64,000 bases of DNA from contig NC_064034.1 of NCBI RefSeq assembly GCF_932526225.1, forward strand, positions 11,296,887 through 11,360,886, read 5' to 3'. The stretch is from Nematostella vectensis. Taxonomy: Eukaryota; Cnidaria; Anthozoa; Actiniaria; Edwardsiidae. Within the stretch, counting starts at the first letter, position 1. Each line of letters starts with the position of its first letter. Under the pieces are notes generated by a model. The model saw only the letters and a program-made list of their open reading frames with translations, ran no database searches and had not been told where the DNA came from. The translations under genes were made by a program, and so were the position numbers. Below, piece after piece: positions 48,890-62,800 of the stretch.

Positions 48890-49195
48890 TTATTGTATCA
48901 CGTGATGCCTTCCTAACACGCATGCGCTCTTATGCCTTGTTTCCTGTTCGTTGGTCGAGCAAATGGCGAAAAGTAAGGGAATTTCGTAAGCCAAAATAAG
49001 CTGGTAAACAACTCCTTTCGCGGCAAAACGCAATCATTTAGCAAGTGGCAAGCATCATAGAAGCATTGAATATATATATTGTTTCGTTGGTGGATATCTA
49101 CGTGGAGATATCGGGGTGGATTTGTGTGGTGTTAGCCAGGGTTTAGATGACTGTTAGCAAACTTACTAGAGCATCGTGCGACCTTCCAAGGTAGG
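48890..49195 (+). promoter_or_regulatory. Probable promoter and 5' leader exon of the KMT2E/SETD5-like gene
   Basis: CACGTG (48899-48904), an NRF1-like ACGCATGCGCT (48918-48928), an ETS-like TTTCCTG and a YY1-like AAATGGCG (48961-48968) cluster within 70 bp. Candidate donors follow at AAAA/GTAAGG (48972) and CCAAG/GTAGGT (near 49190). The first certain coding exon is 4.7 kb downstream, so linkage to that gene is an inference. Confidence 0.4.
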
Positions 49196-52100
49196 TTCAC
49201 CATTTTCCCACCAATTCTGTACTAAAAAAACACGTCTCATGGTAATTGGTCGACATATTTAGCCTCTAAAATCCTGTATTTAAACTGATAAATTCCATAT
49301 TCTGCGATGTTGTTAACATTTAATGTGTGTTTATGACTGGGAGACTGGCAAACTTTGGTCTATTTTCAAAACCTTTCCACCTAAACTTGTGAGAAAAACA
49401 CTCAATAATTTTAAGCAAATCACACTCCCTGACCCTTTTATATGATTTCCCTGAGTGTTTTCTCTGGATATTTGCTTTGCTTCAGCGCAGAATTCAGAGA
49501 AAAACAATTCGCTTTGACGAGGGTACAACCTCTTACGATGACGAGAAAATCGACATATGCGTTGAGCTTACTCGTAATACTCGTAATAAAGTAATGGTAG
49601 AAAAGAACGGTGTTTTTCCTTTCAGTTTAATGAAAATGTGATCTTGTATTTCACTATAGACCCTTTCTAAGTCGGAGTTCAAAGCGAGCATCTAAATTTA
49701 CGAATTTCCAATGTTATTTTAGCAAGACCGGAGACTAGGAACTATGTATCTGTGTAATAGGGAGTTCACCTATATCCACGATGTATTCTCTAGAAGATTA
49801 TCATCCATAACCCAGAGCTTTTATTTAATCTTTATTTTAACTTTTTCTACATCGTAAAAAACGTGTACTTGGCACTCGACATCTCGCCACATATCTGGTT
49901 GAAACGCTTTGTTTTTTAAAATATTTCCCTCGCTTTTAGCCGTCAAAGAAATTGGATTTATTGCACATTTTTGTATTAATCTATTCTGTGGTGATTGTTA
50001 TCATTATGAAGATTGTTTCTTACTCTACTGCCTTTCTATTTTATCCCAGCGTATTTCCCATGTGTCCGTTCGCCATGTTGTTTTGATAAAGTTGGTCGAT
50101 CCACAAAGTGAAATCCGACACCCCACTACCATACGATTGAACATTTACTCGATTTCTAGCCAGATCTTTACGGCCTTGACATACAATGTCGTAATTTTAG
50201 CGTGGGAAGTTCCCTTGTTATGTATATTTTATTTGGTGGGGTCTACGCTGTCGGATAAACTGTCTTACGAACGAATTCATCTCAGTAGCTGGGGCGGGCC
50301 TTTAAAACGAACCTCTCGACACAAAATACTATATTCTCTTACGTATTAACATAGCTCCCCAATCTTCTGCTTGTAATTTGTCCCTTGTTCTATCCAGATA
50401 GGCAATGATTTCTCTTCTAGTCGATGATTCCCTTGTTCAAATTAAGTTATCAATCGATTCTACACCAAAAATCTACATTCAAGAATACCGTGCGTTTTTT
50501 TGTCGGAGGTTGTGTCGCGAAATTAAGCTGTAGTGGTATGATTATCGTGTCCATTTTAAAGGAGGCTTTTAGGGTTATAGTTGCGGAATTAATGGCGAGT
50601 GTCTTGCAGTGTTGTGATTAGTCGCTTTCAGGGTTCTCTAGTCGCCATCTGTCGTGTTTGTCTCTGCGTTTCTCGTCCGCTATCATTAATGTATGGAAAG
50701 TTCGCACATGGCAGCTAGCGAGAGTGGTTTCGCTATCGAAACTCAGTTCCCCCCATAAGTACTTTCGCTTCTTCGAAAACTATGATCTGAGGCTGAATAA
50801 ATGATTCTAGGAGAAGGGAAGTGTTTGGCGAACGTGTTGGCCACGGCAGCGTGGTCTTTCGAGGCTTTTGTGTGTTTCCTTTGTGATTGTGTTGTGTGAA
50901 TACAACAGGAAGCGAATCAGCCCACAGCTTTGCATGTTGAAAAAAAAAACATACTGAATCTTGAAAAAAAAACACGAATAACAAGAGACTCCATTCGAGA
51001 AACTGCTCTTAAATCGCGTTGATATTCATGTTTGGGTAGTAAATTCGTGAGATGCTTTCTGTAGAGCCCTACTAGGGTTTTCAATTACTGCCACATGTCG
51101 TATGACATGCCCTTTAGCCCCCGAAAACTCTCTCATTTCGTTTTTGCCTCGGTAATAATATCTTCTATGACACTGGCAAAATTTTGATGGTTACACCCTA
51201 AAACTTACTACAATCTCGAACCAACTCTTCGTTAATATTGAGATGGAAACGAAGCTGTTGATTTTTGCGATGGGTATTCATCGCTGTCGTATTCATTTCG
51301 TTCCAGACCAAATCCTCTGTGGAATTAAAAAAACCCTTGTATTTTTGTTACCCTCAATTGCGCACACATTCCTGCTTGGTTTGTCCCTTTTGAAATCTAA
51401 CAATGTGTTATCGGAAAGAATTTTCGAATACATCGGGAAACGAGAGATCGAAGCAACAAACATCTCAGTTGTTTACTATTTCTTGCGGATATTACTTGTA
51501 AAGTACGCGATGCAAAACCCAATGATTTCATAAATGAAAGCTTCTTGTATTTCGCAGTGTGGTATCATGGAAGGCCCACCAAACTTATTTCACTCGCATT
51601 TCAACCATAACTAGGGATTTCGGTTAGCCAAGGTTATTGGTTGAAATGCACTTATATTTGGTTTCCACATGTGATAGTTGCCTAGGACTATGTGCTGATT
51701 AAAACACATTTCGATCTCCTTCTTCGCAAGGCTTATCGCAAGCTTTTATCCACGAGTATTTTTTTTTATTTTAATCTTTGAAACTTAAATTAAGGCACGG
51801 AACTGATCGCGTTTGGCAATGACAACGGGAAATTCGACCCTGCCTTCTCCGCTTATTTTATGTGAAGCTGTTATTATTTCTTCTCATTACAAAGACCTTG
51901 TTTTTAATTACTTCGATGTTTTGCATTTAGAATATCAGCTCCCAAACTACCTGGTTGATGGTTGAATTAGAAATGTAATTTAAAGACTTTGCCTTACCAA
52001 ACACTTTCACTGCAAACGAATAGTCCGGTATTCCCTTCATCTTCAAAACAATACCAATATTTCAAAATAAATTTTTAATGTGACATCCACGGATATATAT

Positions 52101-53849
52101 ATGCCTTGTGTCTTCATATCTACAGGCTGATTGCAGCAATGAATGATTGAACTTCCATGCAGTCTAGTGATCCTCATTAAAAAATACAACTAGTGAACTT
52201 TCATGATCATTAAAAGAACCGAATCGGTCATTTCTGGCATTCAAATATCTCATAAGCATCTATGAACGACTCTCTGTCATCCAAGCTTGCTTTGCCCTTC
52301 ACATATAGAATTTCTGTAATTTTCTATGTTGTCACTGTATGCGTAAGCCGTGTAAACCATTACTTGTTCCCTGGGGTTATTTTAGCTCTGACTTACCCAC
52401 GTTCATGTTATTTGCTCGCTAGGTTTTGTGGCAAGCTTGTGCTGGGGATCCATTTTGGTGGCAGCTGATATGATGGGGGACTATTATGGTCTGCCCTTGA
52501 GTGACCCCATCCTTTCTAGTACCTTCTAAATATTGCATTTATTGGCAAATGTTCACTCATGACAGCAGGCACGGAGTAAGTATGCTTCCAAGCGATTCCT
52601 GCCCTTATCAAGAAACATCTTATATAAAGAAGACACCGTAGTCCAAATAAAACAGTTTTTATGACTTGAAAAAAAGTGTCACTCAGAATTCTGTTACTGA
52701 TAAATAAGGGAACACATTTCACCAAAATAGATGTGGAAGCCTCTGTAACCTTTATTAACATTGTTTGTTCCCATCATTGTTACTTTCGATAAGAAAATAC
52801 TGTATGGGCTGTTTATTTGTACTTCTTATAATCTTTGAAAAATTGCTAGTATTTCTTGCTCTAGTAAATGAAAAAGAGCTGTTTGATAGCTTTTTTTCAT
52901 CACATCTCCCCTGTCTCACTTCCCCTTTGAAATCTGTATTTAAGCCACCAGAGAATGTTTATTATCCCACAAAATTATGTCTGGCACTGTTTAAGCATGT
53001 CATTTCATGGATTTTTTATAATGAATTTTTCACCCTTTACTTTCATCCTTTTTTTGTTTACAATTTGCTGTTGAAAAGCAGGATTTGATTTACAAATTAT
53101 TTGCACTCAATATAATGTGTAGCTAGCTTTCCATTATTCATTTTTGCTCTCTTGGCTCAGTACATTTGAGTGAGTGAGTCTATGTAAGAAATTTGAATTA
53201 GTGATCCAGTAAGAAATGTTGCTTGGTGCAAAGTTCAGATCTGTGGATAACCCCTGTTGAAATCAGCTCTACCATAAGTACAAATATATATATATTTTCC
53301 CATAGTAACTAGAGATTGTATTGAAGGATGACATTATTCATTCTTTTGTCTTCTTTCTGTTTTGGCTTGATTTTGCTTCATGTTTCCTAGTTTAAGCATC
53401 TTAAATTACTGGGGTGTATCAAATTCATCCAACTAGACAAAATAATGACTGGTATGAGATCAAGGTCTGCAACTTGGAATTTTGCCCAATAGAGGTCAAT
53501 CTTAAGGCTGCAGCCTTTTATAATTGTTTCACATTCCCTTTGTTACATATGCACAGAACATTTCTCTTGGACCACATGGGTAAAATGATATAAAATAAAA
53601 AGCATAATGAACACTTTCTTAACCTAAACTACTATGTTGCTGTCAACTTTATATATTTTGTTATGAGCAAAATAATGTTATTGCACTAGGTTTATTGACA
53701 TTCTAGTTTTGCTAAGTATCAAAGTCCCTAAGATTTTTACTGTTTCTGTGGGTGGACAATCACTGTTTACATTTTTCTCTTGAATTCTGTGCCTGTCATG
53801 CTGTGGTTTGGGCCCTTTGTGAGAATAATTTTTGGAAATCTCTCTTTAG
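49196..53849. other. T-rich stretch, probably the first intron of the KMT2E/SETD5-like gene
   Basis: Pyrimidine-rich on the plus strand, with many moderately long open frames that lack recognisable domains, coding bias or splice-site support. The longest, 49909-50349, does not start with ATG. Confidence 0.45.
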
Positions 53850-56800
53850 CAGCCCAGACCCCGGAGAATCTTCAAATGCAGGGAGAATGCCAAGTGTTGT
53901 ACAGCCCCGTCATCACATACCCTACCTGGTGAGTGACGTCTCAACTGAGGTTAGCTACAGAAAAGTGAAAACCAGCATTACTTGCATGTAACTTGCTCGC
54001 CATGCCATCTTTGCACATATATGATAACAGTGACCGGAAGTACTTATCACACCTCTATGATCTGTTTTTCAAGAGTCTCCATATTTATTCTATTTGCTTG
54101 CCCAATTGCCATGCTGCATTGTACAAATTTATAATATTACAACTTGTTATTCTATTTTTGAATGTTTACATCACTATGGCAATGACAAGTAATATGTTTA
54201 GATAATGTATTGGGAACTTGGAGGAGTGCCCTGAATTTCAGCCCAGCTCAAATTATTGCTTAGTGTTCTGACTGATGCATTTGCCAGCACTTGTTCTGAC
54301 TGATGCATTTGCCAGCACTTGTTCTACTCTGTAAACTGTCATGCAGAATTCCTAAATTCATTTCTGTGTAACCAATCAACCGAAGCAAACAATTCACAAA
54401 AAGCAAGCTTTCTTTTGAGCCACATAAAAGCCACTCTTTCTCAAGGTCAATAAAGCTCTCTTTTGTAGAATTAGTTCTTATGAATGGTTGGAAATTTCAC
54501 AGCAGAGTTTTTCCCTAAGGGATTGATTTATTGTTCTATCAGTTTATGCTTGTTTTTATTCAAGCACAAAAAAGGGATGACTCATCCAAGCATTCATTGT
54601 AATCTTGGCCAATCAGACTGCGCGTATCTAATATAACTCTTCGTGGGTCATGACACTGAATGAAGCATGAGCTTTAGCATCTTTTATGCACCTAATACAT
54701 GTCTGTTGTTAGTTGTAAAATATTTAGTAGTCCATTTTTTCAATGACTGAGCTTCCACACTGCATTTTATCACAAGTGATTACTTGGTCACTACAGGAGC
54801 CAATGGCTATGCTTGTTGAATTCTGGGTTTCATGAGTCTTAAGATGCTTTGCTTTGCTGAATGCTTTGCTTCTAAAATTCTTTATTTATGGTGATTACTT
54901 TACTCAAAACAAATATAATTTTGAACTAGTAATATATAATCTATACCCTTGAATTCCTTATTGTCTTTTTTGTTTAGAAACTGATCTTGTTGGTAACCTA
55001 AACACATCATATCATCTGAATACTTTGATGATGTGGTCAACTAATATGCATTTTGGTAATAAATTAAGCCTGTGATCTCAAGCAGTATTTGCATACAGCA
55101 TCCAATAAGGTTTAGTTGTTATGAAGAACTAGTATGAACTAGCATGTCCTGAGTGTACTCCCATGATTATTCCTGCTTAGACAAACAGCCTAGCCATGTA
55201 GGATTAAACTCATACCAAGCCTTAAATGACATTCACAGCATAATTTTTCCCATAGACTTTCAGTCTTATGGCTTTACCAATCTTCAATTAAACATACAGC
55301 AAAACCAGCATGATTTTTGCTCCTCTGATTGTCATGTGCCCATTATATAGCCCCTGGTGAAATGTCTAAGCATGTTGTAGACTAATATTTCTGTTTTGTA
55401 ATATTTCTGTCTGCTGTTATAGGTGAATGTGTCTCAGTTCATTCTGTTGATTAAGATTTTATGAAGTGGTCTAGACAAGTAGAAAAGATTTCCTAGGCAG
55501 TGTGGTCAGTCCTCTTGCATCATCTTTTTGTTTATGCATGATCTTATCATGATGAATATTTATAGCCATCATGTGATGCGACAAGGTCTGGTATAAGCCT
55601 TTAGATCCTCAAAATTATTATTTAATTTGAATAAATTACTTTTCAATCCACCTGGTGTTGAGGACTTTGAATTAGAGACCTGATGAAGCTGAAGAGACTT
55701 GATGAAGCTGGGAGGAAAATCATATGTTAATTAACAACCATTTGTTCTGATAGTTTACAACTCTGTATTCACACACAACCACTAATTTTAGCCTTGATGA
55801 GTGTTTATTCATCTAAAGCTCCTTAATGATTTATATTTGGTTTCAAAAATAAAATGAGCTGACTTTTTTTAACCAATAAAGTCACATGTTTGCCTGTATG
55901 TATTGACAGCAAGCCTGTTATCTTCTCAGGATCACAATTATGGTCAACCCCCACCTATGACCCCGCCTGACTCATGCAGCCCCATTCCCGAAGACGTTGA
56001 CACTGGCAACGAGGAAGAGGGGGACAGCGGCATCACTCGTTGCATTTGGTATGTTGTTTGTGTTAAGCCTGTCTCTCACACTTGTTACATTCAACTGACC
56101 ACATCTCTGTGTTCTACAGCGGGTACAATCATGATGATGGATACATGATCTGCTGCGACAAGTGCAGGTTAGTGCCACACTTATGTGTAGACACACCAGA
56201 ACCTTGCACGCTGTCAGACAAATGACCCTCTGCCTGTCATATCCTGAATTTCAAAATTTCCAAATGATTGTTTCATCTTTTGGACAACTAAACTTTTCTT
56301 AGTTTCCTTCTTCCATCTGCTCGAGCTCAGATAGACAAGACAACTTTGACGTCATCGTTCTTATCATGCTGAGTTGATGTTTTATCATATTGTGTTGTTT
56401 TGTAGTGTCTGGCAGCATATTGAGTGCATGGGTATAAGTTCAAAAGCAGTGCCGGATAACTACCTATGTGAACAGTGTGACCCAAGGTACGATCATAAAA
56501 CAAAGCCAGCTAGCTCAACTACCTTAACACGTGATAACAAGTGTCAACAATGAACTAGTTCAATATTACCTGCATTCTCATGCTGTAAGTTACCAATAGC
56601 TCAAGATTAGAGCTATTTTCTTCCTTCCTTTTTTAATCAAACATTGTTTTATTTATCTCAACAGACCTTTGAACAAGGAACTTGCTAAAGCTATACAATC
56701 CAGGAAACGACAAGAAATGAGTGGTATGTAGGGAGGAAGTACTGTAAATCAAGTTTGTCTGGTTGGATTTTAAGCTGGCAACAGTCTTGTCTTTAGTCAC

Positions 56801-59800
56801 AAGGTGCTTCAACCATTGATACCTGTTTTTTTTAGATGATGATGAAGACGATGATGACAGTGAGGAGGAGGGACAGAATACCACCTATACTGCTGTCTCC
56901 AACACCCCAACCAGAATAACTCTCACAGCAAAAGTCAGCCGTCAGAAGAGAAAGAGAACTGTAGGCAAGAATAAGGTATAGTTTGGGTCTCTGGAACCAT
57001 TTGGTGGTGTATTTTGTGATTCTAAATCTTTATATTTGATTCTCTAGGTGGACAAGGAAAAGGACAAGATGAATAAGCGAAGAAAGGTTTGTGTATATTA
57101 TTTCTAATTGAATAACTCACCTGTCTTTTTTTCCTTAAGGTTTCAAAGTACAACCTTCCTTTGTATTAAAACGAAAGTCAAACAAAGCTATAGAATTAAT
57201 ATCTTTTTCTCCTGCTAGCTTTTTACTTTGTCCTTAATGATTTTGCATGTGATATATATATATATTTTTTTTTCTTAACATCTTTTCATTTTCTAGCACC
57301 CCAAGCAGAGGTCACCAAACTTTTTACCTGTTGATGAGGACACCAACATGGCCTGGGACAACAACTATGCTTACGAAGACTATGAAGAGGCAGTAGAAAA
57401 CATTTATAGTAAAGAGCTTGAAGACCTGGTGCTAAGTGTCAAGGATGACTCCACCAATGGTGTGTCAGTACCAGAGGGGAATGTGCAGTTTTGTGAAGTT
57501 GTGGACGTCCAAAGGAATAACAAGGTTTGAAGATACATTGTACATAGCTAAATTACGTAGTCACACGAAACCTTTTCCTCCTCCACCTTTCCCAGAAGAA
57601 TAAAAGACTAAATTATGGCTGTTTTTTCCTATTTTTAGAATTTATTGGCTAACCAGTTTTTTATGTTTCTCTAGGGTCTTGTAACTACTGAAGATTTGAA
57701 CAAAAACCAGTTCCTCATTAAATGCAAAGGCAGAATGATGCTTGGTTCTAATTTTGAAAAGGAAAATCAATTCTTCAAAAGGTGTGCATTTAAAAGGACA
57801 TGCAATGTACATACTGGACTGCTGTTCTACCATTTTGTATCAATTGCATGTTGTGTCAATGTAACGACCCATTTTTTTTTAGGTACAGTCCTCATGTGCT
57901 ATTTTATGACAAGCTGGACCATCTGTGCTTGTGTGTAGATGCTCGTACTTTCGGAAATGATGCACGCTTTGTTAGGAGGTCTTGTTCTCCTAATGCAGAG
58001 GTAGGAACAAGTTTTGGAAGTCTTGGAAAAAATCTCAGCTTTAGTTTTCTAGAATTTGCCTGATATTTTCTTCTTCACTACCTATTCCAGGTGCGTCATT
58101 TCTTCTCTAATGGAAAGCTGTGCCTGGCTTTATTCTCTCTTTGTCCGCTGCCCAAGGGGGCAGAGATTACAATACCATTTGAGCACTCTTTGCACGAGTA
58201 CAAGAGTCACCTGACATGTGCCTGCTCCCAGGACACCTGTGCTGTTGTCAAGTTTAACCTCCGATGCCAGCAGCCTAACCACAATTCACAAGACAAGCTG
58301 CACCAGCAGTTCTCAGCACCATTACCAACTGCTGACGATAGCAGTAACTCTGGACACCACCACCATAATAAGATGTCACCTCTCCGAATGGCCCTGCCTG
58401 GCCACAATAGCTTCCATGTAAGTTAAAAAAGTAAAAAAAATGTACTAGTATCAAGTTGAAAGGCATTCATGTTTTAGAACCTAGACATTTAGAGAATGCC
58501 AAGATGTCCACCATTTTTAAGTGTTCTACTCAAAGAATATATTCCCAACAGCTGATTATATATATTTTCCATCTGAGACCAGTTTTTGGAAGGGTTCATT
58601 TCAAAGTCAATATTTATTTTTGTTTAGTGATCGAAACAAAATTTTTGCGGTTATAAAAAAATAACTTTGTACCTAGAAACAAAGAAAGGAATAAAACTCT
58701 CTCTTTTAGTGAAGGAATTGTTTCTCAATGATGTAAAGTTGGTCCGATTACAGCAGTATTCTTCTACCAATTTCTTCAGAAACAAACAAGAATCTTATCG
58801 AAGAATGCTTCATCTAAATTGTGTTGTTAACTTGTATCTAAATCAACAGACCCATCTAAATCCCTAATAAAGATAGAACATCATTTCAGCACTCTTTTAG
58901 TGTAAGTTTTATTTCTCTACCATGTTTATTCTGGTTATTAACCACTAAAAGCTGGCCCGATAACAGCAGTATTCTTTTTTATCCAAATAACTACCGTGGA
59001 CAAGAATATATGCTTCTTCATGACTTTCCTGCTTCAAAAGACGAACATTTCTAATGTAGGGTGAATTGTTCTTTGAGTTGGGCATTTGTACTTAACTATG
59101 AAGGGGCGACAGTACTTAAGGGTGATTGTTCCACCATTCCATACCATATTTTCCCTGGAGGAATAACTAACATCTATTCTTAAATTGTTATTTAATTTGA
59201 TATTCTCCTTCACAGGGGGACAGTGATTCAGACATTGAAAACAACCCAGATCGATCCCTCGAGGGTGAGAGCCAGCACAAAAAGCTCAGCAGAGAAGAAA
59301 GGAAACTTGAAGCCTTAGTAAAGCAAATAGAGAAAATGGAAAAGAAAGAAAAGAAAAGGCAACAGCCAACAAAAGACCATAGACTTATAACAAGGACTCC
59401 ATCTGAAGAAGGAAAGATCTTGCAAAGGAGTATAGGTCCAAAAATCTCTAAGCGAATGAATCATAAGCGAAGGTCCAACGGTGGGTCTGCAATGAAGAAA
59501 AAACGCCCAAGAATGTCGAGTTGTTCATCCGAGCCTCACTCTGCAGATGAAGCTAGCAGCTCTGCATCAACACCCACAACACCTAAGACCGTCTCAACTA
59601 TTCCTGAAGAAGCAACTTCTGTCACACCCTCAACATCCCCCAGTAGAAATTTCCGTTTCCCCAAGACGAAGGTGTGTGTTGTATGGTATTTTGTCTGTAT
59701 GTGTAAACCACAGCCAGTAAAAAGTGGAGGGATACCATACTAGAATGTGATTCTGCTAGGAGAACTGGTATAGTAGTGATCTTGTCTTGCCAATTTGTTA

Positions 59801-62800
59801 AGGTCTTGTTTAATCTTGATTCATTTGCTTTGTTTCATTGATTGAAAGTTTTTTGTTGTTTCAGATGAAGGATGACAGCCATGGCCATCCTCTTAAACTT
59901 ATTATCAAGACAGAAGGAGGAGAATCAAATGCTACATCCTGTCTAAGCTCTCCTTGCAGTCCACGGGAAAGTGAAACTGAAACCAAGCCAACACCAAGCA
60001 TTGCAAGCAGCAACAGCGACATTGCCATGGATGAGGAGGCTGATGGTGGTATGGTGGACGAGATGGGTGGTTCCTCCATGGATGACCATAGGTTTATGTC
60101 CCTTGCTGGTCGACTTGCTGAGTTTAGTAGTGTTGCTAGCAGCGAAAGCAACACTCCTAGTCCATGTCCATCAACATCAGGTAAGGGATTTCTCCCCTTC
60201 CAATTATGATTAGAAGTTGTCTAGTATATCTTTGACAGTCAAGGTGATGATACTTTTTTTCTAGTGATATGTTTTACCAATTGGAGTGATCTAACAGTTA
60301 TTTTGCTTTGCCATCTTAATGAGAGCATATATTTATTGTGATACCATAGATCATGTTTGATTTGACAACTACTTTGACAACTACTGTGTAATATTATTGA
60401 ATAAGGAGAATATAGTGGCCCACTAACGACTCCTTTTCACTGTAGCATCACCTACCTGTTCTGAGAGCGTGATGAATGGCTACCCACCACTAGTGTCCAG
60501 TGGGCGGAGTCCTGGGCCGGCACCTGGGAGCCCACTCTCTGCGGTCTTGCATGGTCCGCAAGCATCCAGATCTAGTCCGCTGTACTGCTCCCTCAAAAAG
60601 GTTAATGTTCTTACAAACAAATTATCTTATTGAAACTTATAATTCTTTAAATTGATAAACACCATCCCAACAGCATCACTCAGAAGTGGTGCTGGCCAAT
60701 GACTTGCTTCCCATTTATAATTGTAATGTCTTGGTATTTGCAGCGCTGGTTATGTCAGTTCTTATATGGGTACAATATGCCAGAAAACAAACCACCAAAT
60801 GGCTTAAAGCAAAGGGTTCCTGTTTCACCAATCAGTGGTAGCAAGAGCAGCACAAGAACAATTAAGGGTACATAATCTAACAAAATATTGCAATGCATTC
60901 TGCCCAAAAAGTTCAACAACATTAAAAGCTGTCCAAGTGTGTGCAAAACTACCCCCCTCCCCCCCATTTTTAAAGGCAGTTTTCAAAGTCATGATAAAAG
61001 AATGTTTTGTTTGATTTTTGTATATCTATATGATTAAAAACATGTTAATGAGTGCAGGGTCCCTGTGTATTAATGTTATCCTATTTATCCAGAAAATAAA
61101 GCTTTGTTAACAGACAGTTTCATGATGTTGCACGCGCATCCAAAATGCAGCAAACTGGCGGGCCACAGCTGATCCAAAATGCGAATGAAAGGGAATGTGC
61201 CCCCAAAACTCTGTGAACAAAGCACTCTGACAGTATTTTCTATAGCTTCATCTGTAAAGTCCACTTGTTATTTAAGATCAGCAGTGGCCCTCAAGTCTGT
61301 GGCATTTTGAATGCACGTGCAACATTGTGGAAACAGTTTATATTCTATGGCTTTAAGGTATCTTGACATAAATAGGGGGCCATTGTTGATTCCATTTTGT
61401 CATACCTGTACCCTCTATCCTTGAGACATAAACCCTTCTGCACTACAACTAATATCTTGGGTCTATTTTTTAGAGCCCTTGCCATTGAAGAAGAGACATC
61501 TCAAGACTTTTCAGGACACCCCAGTCACAGATATGTGTTCAACAACATCATCTCTGGCATCTACTATCAGCTTTTCAACTGCACCAACAGTCAATCATGT
61601 GTCGAATCGACCCTCAGATTGTCCTTCTAGTGAACTCTTGTCTTCTCCACCAAATATAAGTACTTTGGTTATTACTGCACCAAGCGTCATAACATCTGTG
61701 GCATTACCGGAAGAAAAGCAGTCTTTGGTACATGATTTAACACCAAGTGAACACCAAACAAACTTAGCAGTATCAGTCTGTGAACCGGGAAACTATTCAC
61801 AGTCATTACTTGGCACTTATTCTAGACAATTAGACACGCGGACAGACCAGATACATGTGGATGCGAAGCCTGAGTTAAGGACACCTCTTGTAACAGCTGA
61901 TATCTCACCAGAGCAACCCTCTCCAAGATCTGAACTTGAGAAAAGGGCTATTTCGGATTACCAGCCCTTGACTATTAATGCGAGCTATCACAGAAGGCCC
62001 AGTGAACCGAGAATAGTGAGTCCAGCTGGGAGCTCCTTGGCGTCACCTACCTCTATAGCGACTAGTGTCATTACGGGTGTCACTGGGTTGCATCCTGTCA
62101 CTGTGTCCCACCACCAGCCACTAAGTGTTATTACTAGTCTGGTGTCGGCATCTGTTAGCAGTACCACTGATATGCAAAATTCTACCCCTGGAAAGAAAAA
62201 GGTAATATTTTTGTTATACTGTCTTTTATTCCCTTGCTCACATGACGGATTTCCTTTGAAACAGAACATAATTTTATTTTAAGGGGGCTGTCAGCGGCTT
62301 TATTTTTATTTCAACAACTATAGGGTTTATTGGGGAAAATTTGCTTGCCATTTTTTTATTTCAACAACTATAGGATTTATTGGGAAAAATTTGCTTGTCA
62401 TTTTTTTTTTTATTTCAACAACTATAGGGTTTATTGGGAAAAATTTGCTTGCCATTTTTTTTGTTTCAGCAACTATAGAGTTTACTGGCAAAAACGTTCT
62501 TGCCATGTTTTAATTTCAGCAACTATAGGGTTTATTGGGAAAAATTTGCTTGCATTGAATTATCTTCAACTCTGTAAAGGTTTAATTTTACACTATGCTA
62601 TGTTTTTGATGGTTATTTTGTTATAATGTGTCTGAAGGAAATATGATCTTTCAATTATCTTAACCTAAAGGTTGAGACAGATATAGAGTATCTATCCTTC
62701 CTAGATGCCTAATTTATATATAATTTCATCTTAAAAACATTAAGGTAACAGTTCTGCTTCCATTGTCCTTTTCTACTCTTTCTCACCAGTTGTTGTTGTT

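Larger units (their letters stand above)
43740..48890. other. Long intergenic region with degraded repeats
   Basis: No supported exon. Contents: a hAT-like element (44039-44193), three short TTACAAATGTGGCC-type repeats at 44562-44613, several G/C tracts, a palindromic YY1-type site (46287-46313) and an octamer-like ATTTGCAT near 47769. Open frames at 44573, 45043 and 46298 show no known domain. Confidence 0.5.

Noticed and set aside
49909-50349. 146-codon hydrophobic open frame
   Set aside because: No ATG at its start, no splice-site or domain support; T-rich sequence naturally yields Phe/Leu/Ile-rich frames.
62330-62626. 98-codon frame with repeated [15 protein letters not shown]
   Set aside because: Translation of the intronic 55-bp minisatellite between two well-supported exons.
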